NCBI RefSeq assembly: GCF_900188095.1
Contig: NZ_FZOT01000011.1
Location: forward strand, 1 to 64,000
DNA from: Noviherbaspirillum humi
GTDB lineage: Bacteria > Pseudomonadota > Gammaproteobacteria > Burkholderiales > Burkholderiaceae_D
Length of the DNA: 64,000 nt
Reading direction: 5' to 3'
A program made the position numbers and the translations under genes. The notes beneath the pieces are model-generated. The model saw only the letters and a list, made by a program, of their open reading frames with translations. It was not told the DNA's origin and searched no databases. Positions 48,030-57,178 of this stretch are shown here, piece by piece; positions within the stretch are counted from its first letter, which is position 1; every line of letters begins with the position of its first letter.

Positions 48030-50489
48030 ATGCAAGGATTCTCATCCAGACCATTCGTCTTCTTCTTCCGCCTGCTGCCCGCCCTGTTGCTGCTCCTGGG
48101 CCTGCACGCCGCCGTGCCCGCCCAGACGCCGCCCGCCGCACCCAAGCCGGCCGCGCCGGCACCCGCTGCCGCCGCTTCCCCCGCCGCACCCGCTTCCACC
48201 ACGCCCGCCGCGCCACCGCCGGTGCCGGTGGCCGATATCGCGGTACAGGCGGAGACCACCCTGCTGCGGGTGCGCCAGCTGACCCAGCGCCCGGCCATCG
48301 ACGACCTCGCCGCCAGCGCCGATGACGAGCTGGCAGCCCTCACCCGCGGCATCGCGGTAGCCTCCGCCGAAATGCGCCGCACCGCGCTGCAGAACGCGCC
48401 GACGGAAACACTGCGCAACCTGGAGCAGGCCTGGCGCGAGATCGAGCAGCGCGCCGCCGGGCTGACGCGCGAGCTGACCCGCAGCGTGCTGCAGCTTGAG
48501 CGCGACACCACCGAACTCGACAAGCTGGAGGCACAGTGGCGCGCCACCCGGACGGCCGCCACGACCGAGAATGCGCCGGAGCCGGTGCTCAAGCGCATCG
48601 AGGAAGTCAACACCGCGGTGACGAAAGCGCAGAAGCGCCTGAACGAGCACCGCACCACCCTGCTGGCGCTGCAGGGCCGCGCCGCCAATGCTTCCGCCCG
48701 CGCCGCCCAGACCCGGCTGGTGCTGAACGATGCCGTCGAGCGCGCCGCTGCCCGACTGCTGTACCGCGACAGCCCGCCGCTGTGGAGCCCGGCGTTCTGG
48801 ACGTCTTCCATCGACAGCTTTTCCGCCGAGGCCGATGCCAACCTCGCCAGCCAGCTGTCGGCGCTCGCGGTCTATGTCTCGGCCAACCAGGTGAGCGTCG
48901 CCATGCATGCGCTGCTGTTCATTGCGCTGGCGGCGGCGCTGATGCTGGCGCGGCGCAAGCTGCGAGTGCTGGCCGAGGGCGACGACTGCCTGCGCGGCGC
49001 GGCCCGCATCATCGACATGCCGGCGGCGGCGGCGCTGCTGCTGGCGCTGCTGGCCAGCCACTGGTTCTATCCGCGTCCGCCGCTGAGCCTGTGGACCGCC
49101 ATCAGCATGCTCGGCACGCTGCCGGTGCTGCTGCTGACGCGGCGCCTGATGGAAGTGCCGCTGCGGCCGACGCTGTACGTGCTGCTCGGCTTCTATCTCG
49201 CCGACCGGCTGCGCGCCTTCGCCGGGCCGCTGCCGGTGCTGGCCCGGGTGCTGTTCCTGGCGGAAGGCATCCTGTTCATCGGCTTCACCATCTGGATCCT
49301 GCGCAGCGTGAGGCCGGCATCGGACGAGGACGAGGTCTATCGCGGCCGGCGGCTGATGCGCACCGTCGGCTGGTTCGCCGGCGCGCTGACGGCGGCGGCG
49401 GTGGCGGTCAATATCAATGGTCAGGTGCGGCTGGCCGACCTGCTCGGCAGCACGGCCTTGTTCAGCGCCTACATGGCGGCGGTGCTGTACGCGCTGGTGC
49501 GGGTCGGCGAAGGCGTGGCTCAGGGCACGCTTTGCCTGCCGCTCGTATCCCGCCTCGGCCTGGTCCGCCGCAACAAGCCGCTCGTCACCGGCTACCTCAA
49601 CCGCGGCCTGCGCCTGGCCGCCGTCGCCGCCTGGCTGTGGCTGGTGCTGCAGGCGCTGGGCCTGTTCCGGCCGCTGGTCGGCATGGCACAGCAGGCGTGG
49701 AAGGTGACGCTGCCGATCGGCTCCTTCACGCCGGAGGTGAGCGACATCGTGCTGTTCATCCTGATCCTGTGGGCCGCCTTCAAGCTGTCGCGGCTGACCC
49801 GCTTCGTGCTGGAGGAGGAGGTCTATCCCAAGCTGCACCTGCAGCGCGGGCTGCCCTACGCGGTGTCGCGGGTGATGCATTATCTGGTGCTGGTGGTGGG
49901 CTTCGTGCTGGCGCTCAACGCCCTCGGCGTGGACATGACAAAGTTCACCATCCTCGCCGGCGCGTTCACCGTCGGCATCGGCTTCGGCCTGCAGAACATC
50001 GTCAACAATTTCGTCTCCGGCCTGATCGTGCTGTTCGAGCGGCCGATCAAGGTCGGCGACACGGTGCAGATCGACGACGTGGTGGGACAGGTGCGCCACA
50101 TCGGCATTCGCGCCTCGGTCATCGCCAGCACCACCGGCGCCGAGGTCATCATCCCCAACGGCAAGCTGATCGCCGACAAGGTCACCAACTGGACGCTGTC
50201 GGGCCGGCTGCGCCAGATCACGGTGCCGGTCACCACCCCGGCCGGCATCGACGTGCAGCGCCTGCGCGGCCAGCTGCTGGACATCGCCCGTAGCCACGAC
50301 CTGGTGGCCGAGCAGCCGCCGCCCGAGGCGCTGTTCGTGCGCCGCGGCCTGGATGCCTTCGATTTCGAATTGCGCGTCTGGACCGCCGCCCTCGATCAGT
50401 GGCAGGAAATGCGCAGCGAGCTGATCATGGCGATCGACGAGGCACTGCGGCAGGCGGCCTCCGCGCCGGCCGCCGGGGGGGCCGAGTGA
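48030..50489 (+). CDS. MscS-family mechanosensitive channel (large, MscK/YbdG-like)
   Basis: 819 residues. Signal-like hydrophobic N-terminus, a long Ala/Pro stretch, a periplasmic coiled-coil region (about 70-260), then about eight to eleven membrane segments. The pore-lining helix has the MscS pattern GAFTVGIGFGLQNIVNNFVSG, and the beta domain FERPIKVGDTVQIDDVVGQV follows. It releases solutes during hypo-osmotic shock. The extra N-terminal domain places it with the large multi-helix members rather than the compact MscS. Confidence 0.9.
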   Translation: MQGFSSRPFVFFFRLLPALLLLLGLHAAVPAQTPPAAPKPAAPAPAAAASPAAPASTTPAAPPPVPVADIAVQAETTLLRVRQLTQRPAIDDLAASADDELAALTRGIAVASAEMRRTALQNAPTETLRNLEQAWREIEQRAAGLTRELTRSVLQLERDTTELDKLEAQWRATRTAATTENAPEPVLKRIEEVNTAVTKAQKRLNEHRTTLLALQGRAANASARAAQTRLVLNDAVERAAARLLYRDSPPLWSPAFWTSSIDSFSAEADANLASQLSALAVYVSANQVSVAMHALLFIALAAALMLARRKLRVLAEGDDCLRGAARIIDMPAAAALLLALLASHWFYPRPPLSLWTAISMLGTLPVLLLTRRLMEVPLRPTLYVLLGFYLADRLRAFAGPLPVLARVLFLAEGILFIGFTIWILRSVRPASDEDEVYRGRRLMRTVGWFAGALTAAAVAVNINGQVRLADLLGSTALFSAYMAAVLYALVRVGEGVAQGTLCLPLVSRLGLVRRNKPLVTGYLNRGLRLAAVAAWLWLVLQALGLFRPLVGMAQQAWKVTLPIGSFTPEVSDIVLFILILWAAFKLSRLTRFVLEEEVYPKLHLQRGLPYAVSRVMHYLVLVVGFVLALNALGVDMTKFTILAGAFTVGIGFGLQNIVNNFVSGLIVLFERPIKVGDTVQIDDVVGQVRHIGIRASVIASTTGAEVIIPNGKLIADKVTNWTLSGRLRQITVPVTTPAGIDVQRLRGQLLDIARSHDLVAEQPPPEALFVRRGLDAFDFELRVWTAALDQWQEMRSELIMAIDEALRQAASAPAAGGAE

Positions 50490-50545
50490 ACAAATCCCGG
50501 CAGCCGGCTCCAACCGTCCGATGATGCCACCGGAAGGGTCCGCCT

Positions 50546-51085
50546 TTACCGAGCGCCCATCCGCCGCAACAGCCCAGGCGTATCCGCCGCTCCCATCGCC
50601 TCCGCCATCGCCAGCGCCGTCATCCCCTTCGCTTCGCGCGCCTGAATGTCCGCGCCGTGCTGCAGCAGCAGTTCGACGATCTCGCTGCGGTTGAACATGG
50701 CGGCCATCATCAGCGCCGTCTTGCCGTCAGGCGTGGCGCTCTCCACGTCGGCGCCGTGTTCCAGCAGCAGCCGCGCCACCGGCGCGAAGCCCTTGAAGGC
50801 GGCGCCGGCCAGCGGCGTCTGGCCATTGTCGTTGCGCAGTTCCGGATCGGCGCCATGCGCCAGCAGCGCCTGCACCGTCTCCGCATGGCCATGGTACGCG
50901 GCGAGCATCAGGAGGCTGTCGCCCTTCTCGTTGCGCAGGTTCGGCGGCAGGCCGCGCTCGAGCAGGAAGGCGAGGCTGCCGGCGTCGCCGGCGCGGGTCA
51001 TCCGGAACACCTGGCGGATCTTGTCCAGGGTGTCCTCGTCGAGATCGGCCACCGAAGGCGCGGGCGGCTTGTCGTGGTCGGGCAT
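50546..51085 (-). CDS. Ankyrin-repeat protein
   Basis: 179 residues from the ATG at 51085, which is preceded by GGAGC at good spacing; a second ATG at 51097 is less likely. About four ankyrin repeats are visible (GDSLLMLAAYHGHAETVQAL, then GQTPLAGAAFKG, then GKTALMMAAMFNRSEIV, then GMTALAMAEAMG). No signal peptide; probably cytosolic. Partner proteins are unknown. Confidence 0.88.
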   Translation of the reverse strand: MPDHDKPPAPSVADLDEDTLDKIRQVFRMTRAGDAGSLAFLLERGLPPNLRNEKGDSLLMLAAYHGHAETVQALLAHGADPELRNDNGQTPLAGAAFKGFAPVARLLLEHGADVESATPDGKTALMMAAMFNRSEIVELLLQHGADIQAREAKGMTALAMAEAMGAADTPGLLRRMGAR

Positions 51086-51301
51086 GGCTTGCTCCATGAA
51101 TGCCGTGGATGGGCGGTGGGCACGATGCAATGCAAGCATGGACCGCGTGCGGCGCGCAATGATTCCATCGCCGGCGCTCCGGCTTGGCGCTGCTCAGCCT
51201 TCCTGCAGGGATTCGACTTCTTTGCGAGAATCGACATTTTGCGCCCGCCGCTTCCGGCTGTCCCGCCGGCAAGATTGCCGCCTGCCACACCTCTCCCATC
51301 C

Positions 51302-52792
51302 ATGACTCACGCCGCTACGGAAAAAACCTCCTTCTCCATCGCCGAGATACGCAGCATCATCATCGGCCTGATGCTCATCATTCTGCTGGCCGCGCTCGAC
51401 CAGACCATCGTTTCGGTCTCCCTGCCGCGCATGGCGCAGGACCTCGGCGGCGCTTCGCTGCTGGCCTGGGTGGTCTCCGGCTACCTGGTGGCGGCCACCG
51501 TGTCCACGCCGATCTACGGCAAGCTCGGCGACCTGTACGGCCGGCGCAGCCTGCTGATCGCCGCCATCGCCATCTTCCTCGCCGCCTCGGTGCTGTGCGC
51601 CCTGGCCACCAGCATGCCGCTGCTGATCGTCGCCCGGGTGCTGCAGGGCATCGGCGGCGGCGGCCTGCTGGCCACCTCGCAGGCCATCATCGGCGATGTG
51701 GTGCCGCTGCGCGAGCGCGGCCGGTACCAGGGCTATATTTCCGTCGTGTATGCGGTGGCCAGCGTGGGCGGCCCGGTGCTGGGCGGCTATCTCACCCATT
51801 ACCTGTCCTGGCGCTGGGTGTTCTGGATCAACCTGCCGCTCGGCGCGGTCGCCTACCTCGCTTCCTACAAGGCCTTGCGCGGCCTGGCGGTGCCCGGCAT
51901 ACGCCGGCGCATCGACTATGCCGGCGCCCTGCTGCTCACCGCCGGGCTGAGCGCCCTGCTGATCGCCGTCACCCGCGTCGGCCAGGGCGTGGCCCTGCTG
52001 GCGCCGCAAACCATCGCGCTGCTGGCGCTGGCGGTCCTGGTGCTGGCGGCCTTCGTCTGGCACGAGGCCCGCACCGAAGAGCCGGTGATGCCGCTGCATC
52101 TGTTCCGCATTCCGACGGTGGCGATCGGCTGCGCCATCCTCTTCATCTGCTTCTTCCAGGTGGTGTCGATCTCGGTGCTGCTGCCCTTCGGCATGCAGAC
52201 CCTGGAGGGCATAGGCGCCGATGCCGCGGCGCTGCGCCTGATCGCGTATTCGCTGGGCATGCCCTTCGGCGCCTTCATCGGCGGCCGGATCATGATGCAC
52301 AGCGGCCGCTACCGTCCGATCCAGATCGTCGGCACCGGCGCGCTGACGCTGGGCGTGTTCCTGCTGGCCTGGATCGGCCCACATGCCAGCCTGGCCTGCA
52401 CCGCGGCCATGATCATCGCCGGCGTCGCCGCCGGCTCCACCATGCCGACTTCGCTGGTGGCGGTGCAGAACGCGGTGCCGCAGGCCAACATCGGCGTGGC
52501 CACCGCCATCGTCGCGCTGTTTCGCAGCATGGGCGGCGCGGTCGGCGTCGCGGTGCTGAGCGCCATCCTGTTCGCTTTGATGCAGCCGGCGGCCGGCGCG
52601 CCCGGGCTCGGCATCGAGGGCATGACGGCCGGGGGCGCGGCGCCGAATCCGGAAGCCGAGCATGCCTTCACCGTCGTCTTCCTGGTGGCGGGCGCGGTGG
52701 CGCTTATGTCACACCTGCTGTCGTGGATGCTTCCGGAAAGCCATCTGGAAAGCCGCCCGGCCGCGGCGGCGCCGGTGGACGCGGAGGGCTGA
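51302..52792 (+). CDS. DHA2-family MFS multidrug transporter (EmrB/QacA type)
   Basis: 496 residues with about fourteen membrane segments. LDQTIVSVSLPRMAQDLGG and GKLGDLYGRR are the DHA2 motifs, and motif C-like GPVLGGYLTHYLSWRWVFWI follows. It is a proton-drug antiporter of unknown substrate. The ATG at 51302 is chosen to give the normal N-terminus before the first membrane segment; a Bug-family gene starts two bases after its stop codon. Confidence 0.92.
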   Translation: MTHAATEKTSFSIAEIRSIIIGLMLIILLAALDQTIVSVSLPRMAQDLGGASLLAWVVSGYLVAATVSTPIYGKLGDLYGRRSLLIAAIAIFLAASVLCALATSMPLLIVARVLQGIGGGGLLATSQAIIGDVVPLRERGRYQGYISVVYAVASVGGPVLGGYLTHYLSWRWVFWINLPLGAVAYLASYKALRGLAVPGIRRRIDYAGALLLTAGLSALLIAVTRVGQGVALLAPQTIALLALAVLVLAAFVWHEARTEEPVMPLHLFRIPTVAIGCAILFICFFQVVSISVLLPFGMQTLEGIGADAAALRLIAYSLGMPFGAFIGGRIMMHSGRYRPIQIVGTGALTLGVFLLAWIGPHASLACTAAMIIAGVAAGSTMPTSLVAVQNAVPQANIGVATAIVALFRSMGGAVGVAVLSAILFALMQPAAGAPGLGIEGMTAGGAAPNPEAEHAFTVVFLVAGAVALMSHLLSWMLPESHLESRPAAAAPVDAEG

Positions 52793-52794
52793 CG

Positions 52795-53769
52795 GTGGAC
52801 CGTCGTTGCATCCTGCGCGGATCGCTGACGGCGCTGCTGGCCTGGCTCGGACCATTCGCCTCCGCCGCCGACTGGCCGCAGCGTCCGCTGCGCCTGATCG
52901 TGCCCTTCGCGCCCGGCTCCACGCCCGACCTCACCGCCCGCATCATCGGCGAACGCCTCGCCCGGCAGCTCGGCCAGCCGGTGGTGCTGGATAACAAGCC
53001 GGGCGCCGGCGGCAACATCGGCACCGATGCGGTGGCCAAGGCGACGGCCGACGGCTACACCTTCGGCCTCACCATTTCCGGCCCGCTGGCGGCGAACACG
53101 CTGCTGTATCGTCGCCTGCCGTATGACCCGGCGCGCGACCTGCTGCCGGTCAGCATCGCCGCCAGCCAGCCGAGCGTGCTGGTAACGGGACCGGGCATGG
53201 ATGCAGCCGAAATGGCCGACCTGCTGGCGCGGCTGCGCGCCCATCCCGGCCGCTACAACTATGCCTCGCTCGGCACCGGCAGCATTTCCCATCTGGCGAT
53301 GGAAGCGCTGGCCGCGCGCAGCGGAACCGAGGTGGTGCATGTGCCCTATGCCGGCTCGCCCCAGGCTGTATCCTCGCTGATGATGGGTGACACTCAGCTC
53401 GCCGTGCTGCCGGTGGCGGCGGTGATGGCGCAGGTCCGCGCCGGCAAGCTGAAGGCGCTGGCGGTGGCGACCGCGCGGCGCTCGCCCCTGCTGCCGGAGT
53501 TGCCGACCCTGGCCGAAGCCGGTCTAGAGAACGTGCATGCGGATGCCTGGACCGGCTTCATCCTGCCGGCGAAGACGCCGCCGGCCATCGCCGCCCGACT
53601 GCAGTCAGAGATCGCGCAGGCGCTGCAGTCGCCGGAAGTGCGGCAGAAGCTGCAGGCGCAATGGATGGAGCCGGTGGGCAGCACGCCGGAGGTCTTCAAG
53701 GCCATACTGCAAGCCGACCTCGCGCGCTGGCAGGCGATCATCCGCAAGAACGGCATCACGCTCGACTGA
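52795..53769 (+). CDS. Bug-family (tripartite tricarboxylate transporter) periplasmic binding protein
   Basis: 324 residues starting at GTG 52795, with GGAGG seven bases upstream, overlapping the tail of the MFS gene. A signal peptide with an RR pair (VDRRCILRGSLTALLAWL, about 1-24) precedes DWPQRPLRLIVPFAPG, then DNKPGAGGNIG and VPYAGSPQA, all Bug signatures. It binds a small carboxylate or similar ligand for uptake. No TctAB permease is adjacent, which is common for Bug proteins. Confidence 0.9.
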   Translation: MDRRCILRGSLTALLAWLGPFASAADWPQRPLRLIVPFAPGSTPDLTARIIGERLARQLGQPVVLDNKPGAGGNIGTDAVAKATADGYTFGLTISGPLAANTLLYRRLPYDPARDLLPVSIAASQPSVLVTGPGMDAAEMADLLARLRAHPGRYNYASLGTGSISHLAMEALAARSGTEVVHVPYAGSPQAVSSLMMGDTQLAVLPVAAVMAQVRAGKLKALAVATARRSPLLPELPTLAEAGLENVHADAWTGFILPAKTPPAIAARLQSEIAQALQSPEVRQKLQAQWMEPVGSTPEVFKAILQADLARWQAIIRKNGITLD

Positions 53770-53945
53770 CGTGAAAACCGGCGACTTGATTGAGTCGATG
53801 TGTCAGATCACGAATTTCCGCGTTTGGTCTTAAGCGAACCTGCCGACCTCGAAAGTTGAAAAGTCTCAGCTTGATCAGCAAATGGACTAAGCCAAGAAAT
53901 CCATTGAGGATGCATCGACATTCTGAGAGGTACGCCAATTCGTCG

Positions 53946-56543
53946 TCAGGTGATATCTTGAACCGGCAATCTAGGCTCAGCGCGGGTGAGATTGAAAGCA
54001 TTCTTGCCATTAGTTTTCGTCAGGTACATTTGCTCGTCCGCACCGCGCAGCAAATCGTTGACATCGATGTCACCATCGCGGCCATCATAAATTACCACCC
54101 CGATGCTCACCGTCACGCGCGCATCTTGGCCCGCGATTCGAAACGGTGTCTGAAACAGTTTATTGATCTTTTGCGCGATCATCTTTACGTCTTCTTCCGT
54201 ATTGGTCAGACTTTCAAGGATGACGGTGAACTCATCTCCCGCTAGTCGCGCCACGGTATCGGTTTTGCGAACGGTTGATGAAAGACGTTCAGCAACCTGC
54301 ACCAGTACCGAATCGCCACCCTGATGGCCAAAACTGTCGTTGATCAGCTTGAAGCCATCGAGATCGACAAACATCACTGCCATGGTTGCGCTGGCCCGTC
54401 TGGCTCTCAGTGCGGCACTGGCCAGCCGGTCCATGAACAGGGCTCGATTCGGCAGTCCGGTCAATGTATCGAACTGAGCAAGCCGCGACAGCTTTTCCTC
54501 AATCGCTTTGCGTACCGTGATGTCACGCATCAGACCAACAAAAAGCGATTTTCCGGACAGGGGGACCGCATTGATCGTGAGTTCGATCGGAAAAAGGTGC
54601 CCGGTCTTTTTCAATCCTTCAACCTGAATATTCGGCGTTCCGAGCATCGTGGAAGGACTGCCAGCCACCACTCTCGCAAGGCCCTCCGAATGCGCGTGCC
54701 TGTTTTTAGCCGGCATGAGCCGCGTAACGTTCTGCCCAATCAACTCTTCTTTGCCGTAGCCAAACATGCTACATGCAGCAACATTTGCAGATTGAATCGA
54801 CCCTAAGTGATCGATCGTTATGATTCCATCGCCGGCCGCTTCCATGATCGTGCGCATCTCGATGGCTGAGTCGTCTGCCCGTCGTTCGGAATTCCACATT
54901 CTGGTAATGAGAGGATTGAGCTGGGAGTAAAGCATGATGGAGCCCAATACTGAAACGATCAGGATGATGGGTGCTCCACTGATCAATGCTTCGCGGATCG
55001 AGGCATAGGCTTCTTTGGCATCCTGCTTGACTACCAGGCCAAGCCCAGGAACCAGTTCGCCATATGCAGCAATGACATTTTCATTGCGATAGTCTAGCGT
55101 GCCGACAATGCCACTCCCTCCCGCAAGGGCCAGCTCCATGGGCAAGCGGCTTTTCTGCATGCCAGGCAACTTCACCTGAAACACGCTGGCATTTTTACCG
55201 TTGGGCAGACAAAGCAGCATGCTGTCGCGGCCAACGCACAGAGCAAGCTCGGCCGTTTTTCCAATTCTTTCAAGATTAGCAAAGGACGCGTCAAGGGCAG
55301 GAACGACTTGATCGATGCTGACGCTTCCCACAGGCTTGCCATCTTGGACCAACGCTACCCGCGTTCGTACAACGACTCCCCGGTCCCATAGCAGTTCTGA
55401 TGCATTACCGGTTGCGAGCGGCGTGCTGAATGAGGGTGCACTCGGCAAATCGCCAACCATCCGGAGTCGGGTGCCGCGAACACTCTCAAGCATGACACCT
55501 CGATAACCTTGATCAATCAGGCGACGTGCGAGTGCATCGAACGGTATTGCAGCAACTTTATCCAGGGGATCTGCCAGCAGGCGCTTTGCTTGCATATCCA
55601 TCCCGGTAAGCGCGACGATTTGTGTTGCATGATGCGAGACCTCCGACGTAACCGATCGGAACAAGACCGTCCTGTCCCGAAGAAGTGCTTCGAGCCTGCT
55701 GCTCAAGGAATGTTCGTAGCTTCCCTGTAACAGCACAAATCCTGTCAAGCCGGAGGTCGCTGTCACGATCAGGAGGATGCCCGCGCTGAGTAGGCGAATC
55801 TTGCTGTCTTCCGTGAAGAACTGGCCGCTGGCATACCATCGACTGTTCGACAACGTGACATACAGCCCCATCGCCGAAAGGATGATTCCGGATGCCGTGT
55901 GTATTGCCATGCGTCCGGATCGAGCCCACCCGAACAGCAGATCAGGGGCAAGCAGGTAGCCGACTAATCCAGTCAAGCCAAGGGCCAGTACACAAAACGT
56001 AAGCAGTATTACAGCGATTGCCTTTGCTCTGGCTTCCACTCTGCGCCACAACAGAAAAACCCATCCGATCAATGTGAAGCTGAGCGCCGTATTCGGCGCC
56101 ATTCGGCCAGGCCGGGTGTTGCCGTAGTCATACCAGGTGTGCACGGTAGCCAGATCGATCCCGATGCTGCGGTCAATCAAATGTTCCAGGAGCGTCAAAC
56201 CGGTTAAGCCGACAAGCACGCCGCCGATTGCGATGCCGGTATTTTGGAGTTTTCGATTATCCGAGCCGTAGCAAACAAGGCCGGTTCCAGTCAAGAGGAA
56301 GCAGATGCCGGCGTTGAAGACCATGGGCACCAGTCCGTGTTTGATCTCCACCATTGCGGGTACCTGAAGCAGCCATCCAAGTACGGTAGTGCCGCCCAAG
56401 AGGATGAGCATGGCCCCTACCGCGATTTCTACGCGATGGTTGGCTCTCAAGAAGCGACATTCATTCAACACGCTAGATTCACTCCGTACGGCACGCATGT
56501 CTTGAAGACAAGCTTTGCACTTGAAAAATTGATGCGCGACCAT
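53946..56543 (-). CDS. Membrane PAS-GGDEF protein (diguanylate cyclase) in an A/T-rich insert
   Basis: 865 residues. An N-terminal membrane region (about 40-250, several segments with PGRMAPNTALSFTLIG) leads to a large extracytoplasmic sensor (about 290-520, Cache/CHASE-like), another membrane segment, a PAS domain (about 575-690, MEAAGDGIITIDHLGSIQSA) and GGDEF. The active site reads AGDEF at 768-772, which is active in many cyclases, with RKTD as the I-site five residues before. No EAL domain. The gene is visibly lower in G+C than its neighbours and is flanked by noncoding sequence of similar composition. The start is uncertain (56543 or the ATG 15 codons later). Confidence 0.88.
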   Translation of the reverse strand: MVAHQFFKCKACLQDMRAVRSESSVLNECRFLRANHRVEIAVGAMLILLGGTTVLGWLLQVPAMVEIKHGLVPMVFNAGICFLLTGTGLVCYGSDNRKLQNTGIAIGGVLVGLTGLTLLEHLIDRSIGIDLATVHTWYDYGNTRPGRMAPNTALSFTLIGWVFLLWRRVEARAKAIAVILLTFCVLALGLTGLVGYLLAPDLLFGWARSGRMAIHTASGIILSAMGLYVTLSNSRWYASGQFFTEDSKIRLLSAGILLIVTATSGLTGFVLLQGSYEHSLSSRLEALLRDRTVLFRSVTSEVSHHATQIVALTGMDMQAKRLLADPLDKVAAIPFDALARRLIDQGYRGVMLESVRGTRLRMVGDLPSAPSFSTPLATGNASELLWDRGVVVRTRVALVQDGKPVGSVSIDQVVPALDASFANLERIGKTAELALCVGRDSMLLCLPNGKNASVFQVKLPGMQKSRLPMELALAGGSGIVGTLDYRNENVIAAYGELVPGLGLVVKQDAKEAYASIREALISGAPIILIVSVLGSIMLYSQLNPLITRMWNSERRADDSAIEMRTIMEAAGDGIITIDHLGSIQSANVAACSMFGYGKEELIGQNVTRLMPAKNRHAHSEGLARVVAGSPSTMLGTPNIQVEGLKKTGHLFPIELTINAVPLSGKSLFVGLMRDITVRKAIEEKLSRLAQFDTLTGLPNRALFMDRLASAALRARRASATMAVMFVDLDGFKLINDSFGHQGGDSVLVQVAERLSSTVRKTDTVARLAGDEFTVILESLTNTEEDVKMIAQKINKLFQTPFRIAGQDARVTVSIGVVIYDGRDGDIDVNDLLRGADEQMYLTKTNGKNAFNLTRAEPRLPVQDIT

Positions 56544-56886
56544 TACCAGGACTACAGTTGCGAGGGTTGGTATGCAGGCAACCGCGATAACAGAATAATG
56601 GTCTGATGCATTGTTGAGTAGTCGTGGAAGAACAGTCTTGTGTCACGAAACCCCGGATGCGCGTCAGACAAATTCCTACAAGGATTCCGGTCAGAAGACG
56701 AAAACGCTCACCAAGAAACAGCAGGAAAGTGCTGACTTAAACAAGCGTGATAAAGCCATGATGAGCCTGAAGAAATGAGGGCGCACCGCATTGGCACGTG
56801 TCGGCAACCGCTAAATGCGGCGAACAACCGTTTTATGCCTTGAGATGCGATGAAGCCGATTGGGTGCTACCGACCCAAACGGTCCT
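56544..56886. other. Low-G+C region between the GGDEF gene and the response-regulator fragment
   Basis: Noncoding apart from a possible short frame at 56638-56778. It has the same A/T-rich composition as the GGDEF gene. No insertion-sequence ends, tRNA or integrase were seen. Confidence 0.4.
56638..56778 (+). CDS. Possible 46-residue Lys-rich protein (TTG start), doubtful
   Basis: The frame from TTG at 56638 to TGA at 56776-56778 encodes a polar, Lys/Gln-rich tail (KTKTLTKKQQESADLNKRDK). GGAAG lies eight bases before the TTG. Composition is protein-like but there is no homology evidence and the start is non-ATG. It may be a remnant of the inserted segment. Confidence 0.25.
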   Translation: MCHETPDARQTNSYKDSGQKTKTLTKKQQESADLNKRDKAMMSLKK

Positions 56887-57067
56887 TCAATTTTTGTTGA
56901 TGGCTGAAAGAATGGATGTCGGTGCTGTTATATCGACCGGCTTGACGAGGTTAGGGTCAAACCCAGCAGCCAAAGCATTTGCGCGGTCGCTCTCCTGTCC
57001 GTATCCGGTCATAGCAACCAGCACTGCTCTGGCGTTTTCTGGTTGTGTACGCAGCCGTACAAGTGCA
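56887..57067 (-). pseudogene. C-terminal remnant of a response-regulator receiver domain
   Basis: The minus-strand frame ending at 56887 encodes VAMTGYGQESDRANALAAGF followed by LVKPVD, the end of a CheY-like receiver with the conserved Thr-region (AMTGYG) and Lys (KPVD). Homology begins at about 57067 and the phosphoacceptor Asp half is missing. A 36-bp palindrome (57071-57106) sits exactly at the break, so the gene is truncated at that repeat. It is presumably the remains of a two-component protein from the same low-G+C segment. Confidence 0.7.
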
Positions 57068-57070
57068 TAG

Positions 57071-57117
57071 CAGGGAATTCGAGCGGCATGCTGCCCGAAT
57101 TCCCTGCTTCGCCCTGG
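57071..57117. repeat. Extragenic palindrome at the response-regulator breakpoint
   Basis: CAGGGAATTCG at 57071 and CGAATTCCCTG ending at 57106 are the arms of a 36-bp palindrome with two mismatches, centred on GCATGC. The right part and flank (GCATGCTGCCCGAATTCCCT then GCTTCGCCC) match 3920-3948 with few changes, so both belong to one repeat family. Confidence 0.7.
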
Positions 57118-57178
57118 CATTCGACCGGTTCGCGTGGCCGCGCGCATGTCAAATAGCGACTGATCGGGCTCAAAGGGT

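Noticed and set aside
47546-48841. Minus-strand frame of about 430 codons ending in the small protein at 47546
   Set aside because: Upstream of 47728 it is Ser/Arg/Ala low-complexity antisense to the channel gene; only the last 60 codons have a ribosome-binding site and protein-like composition.
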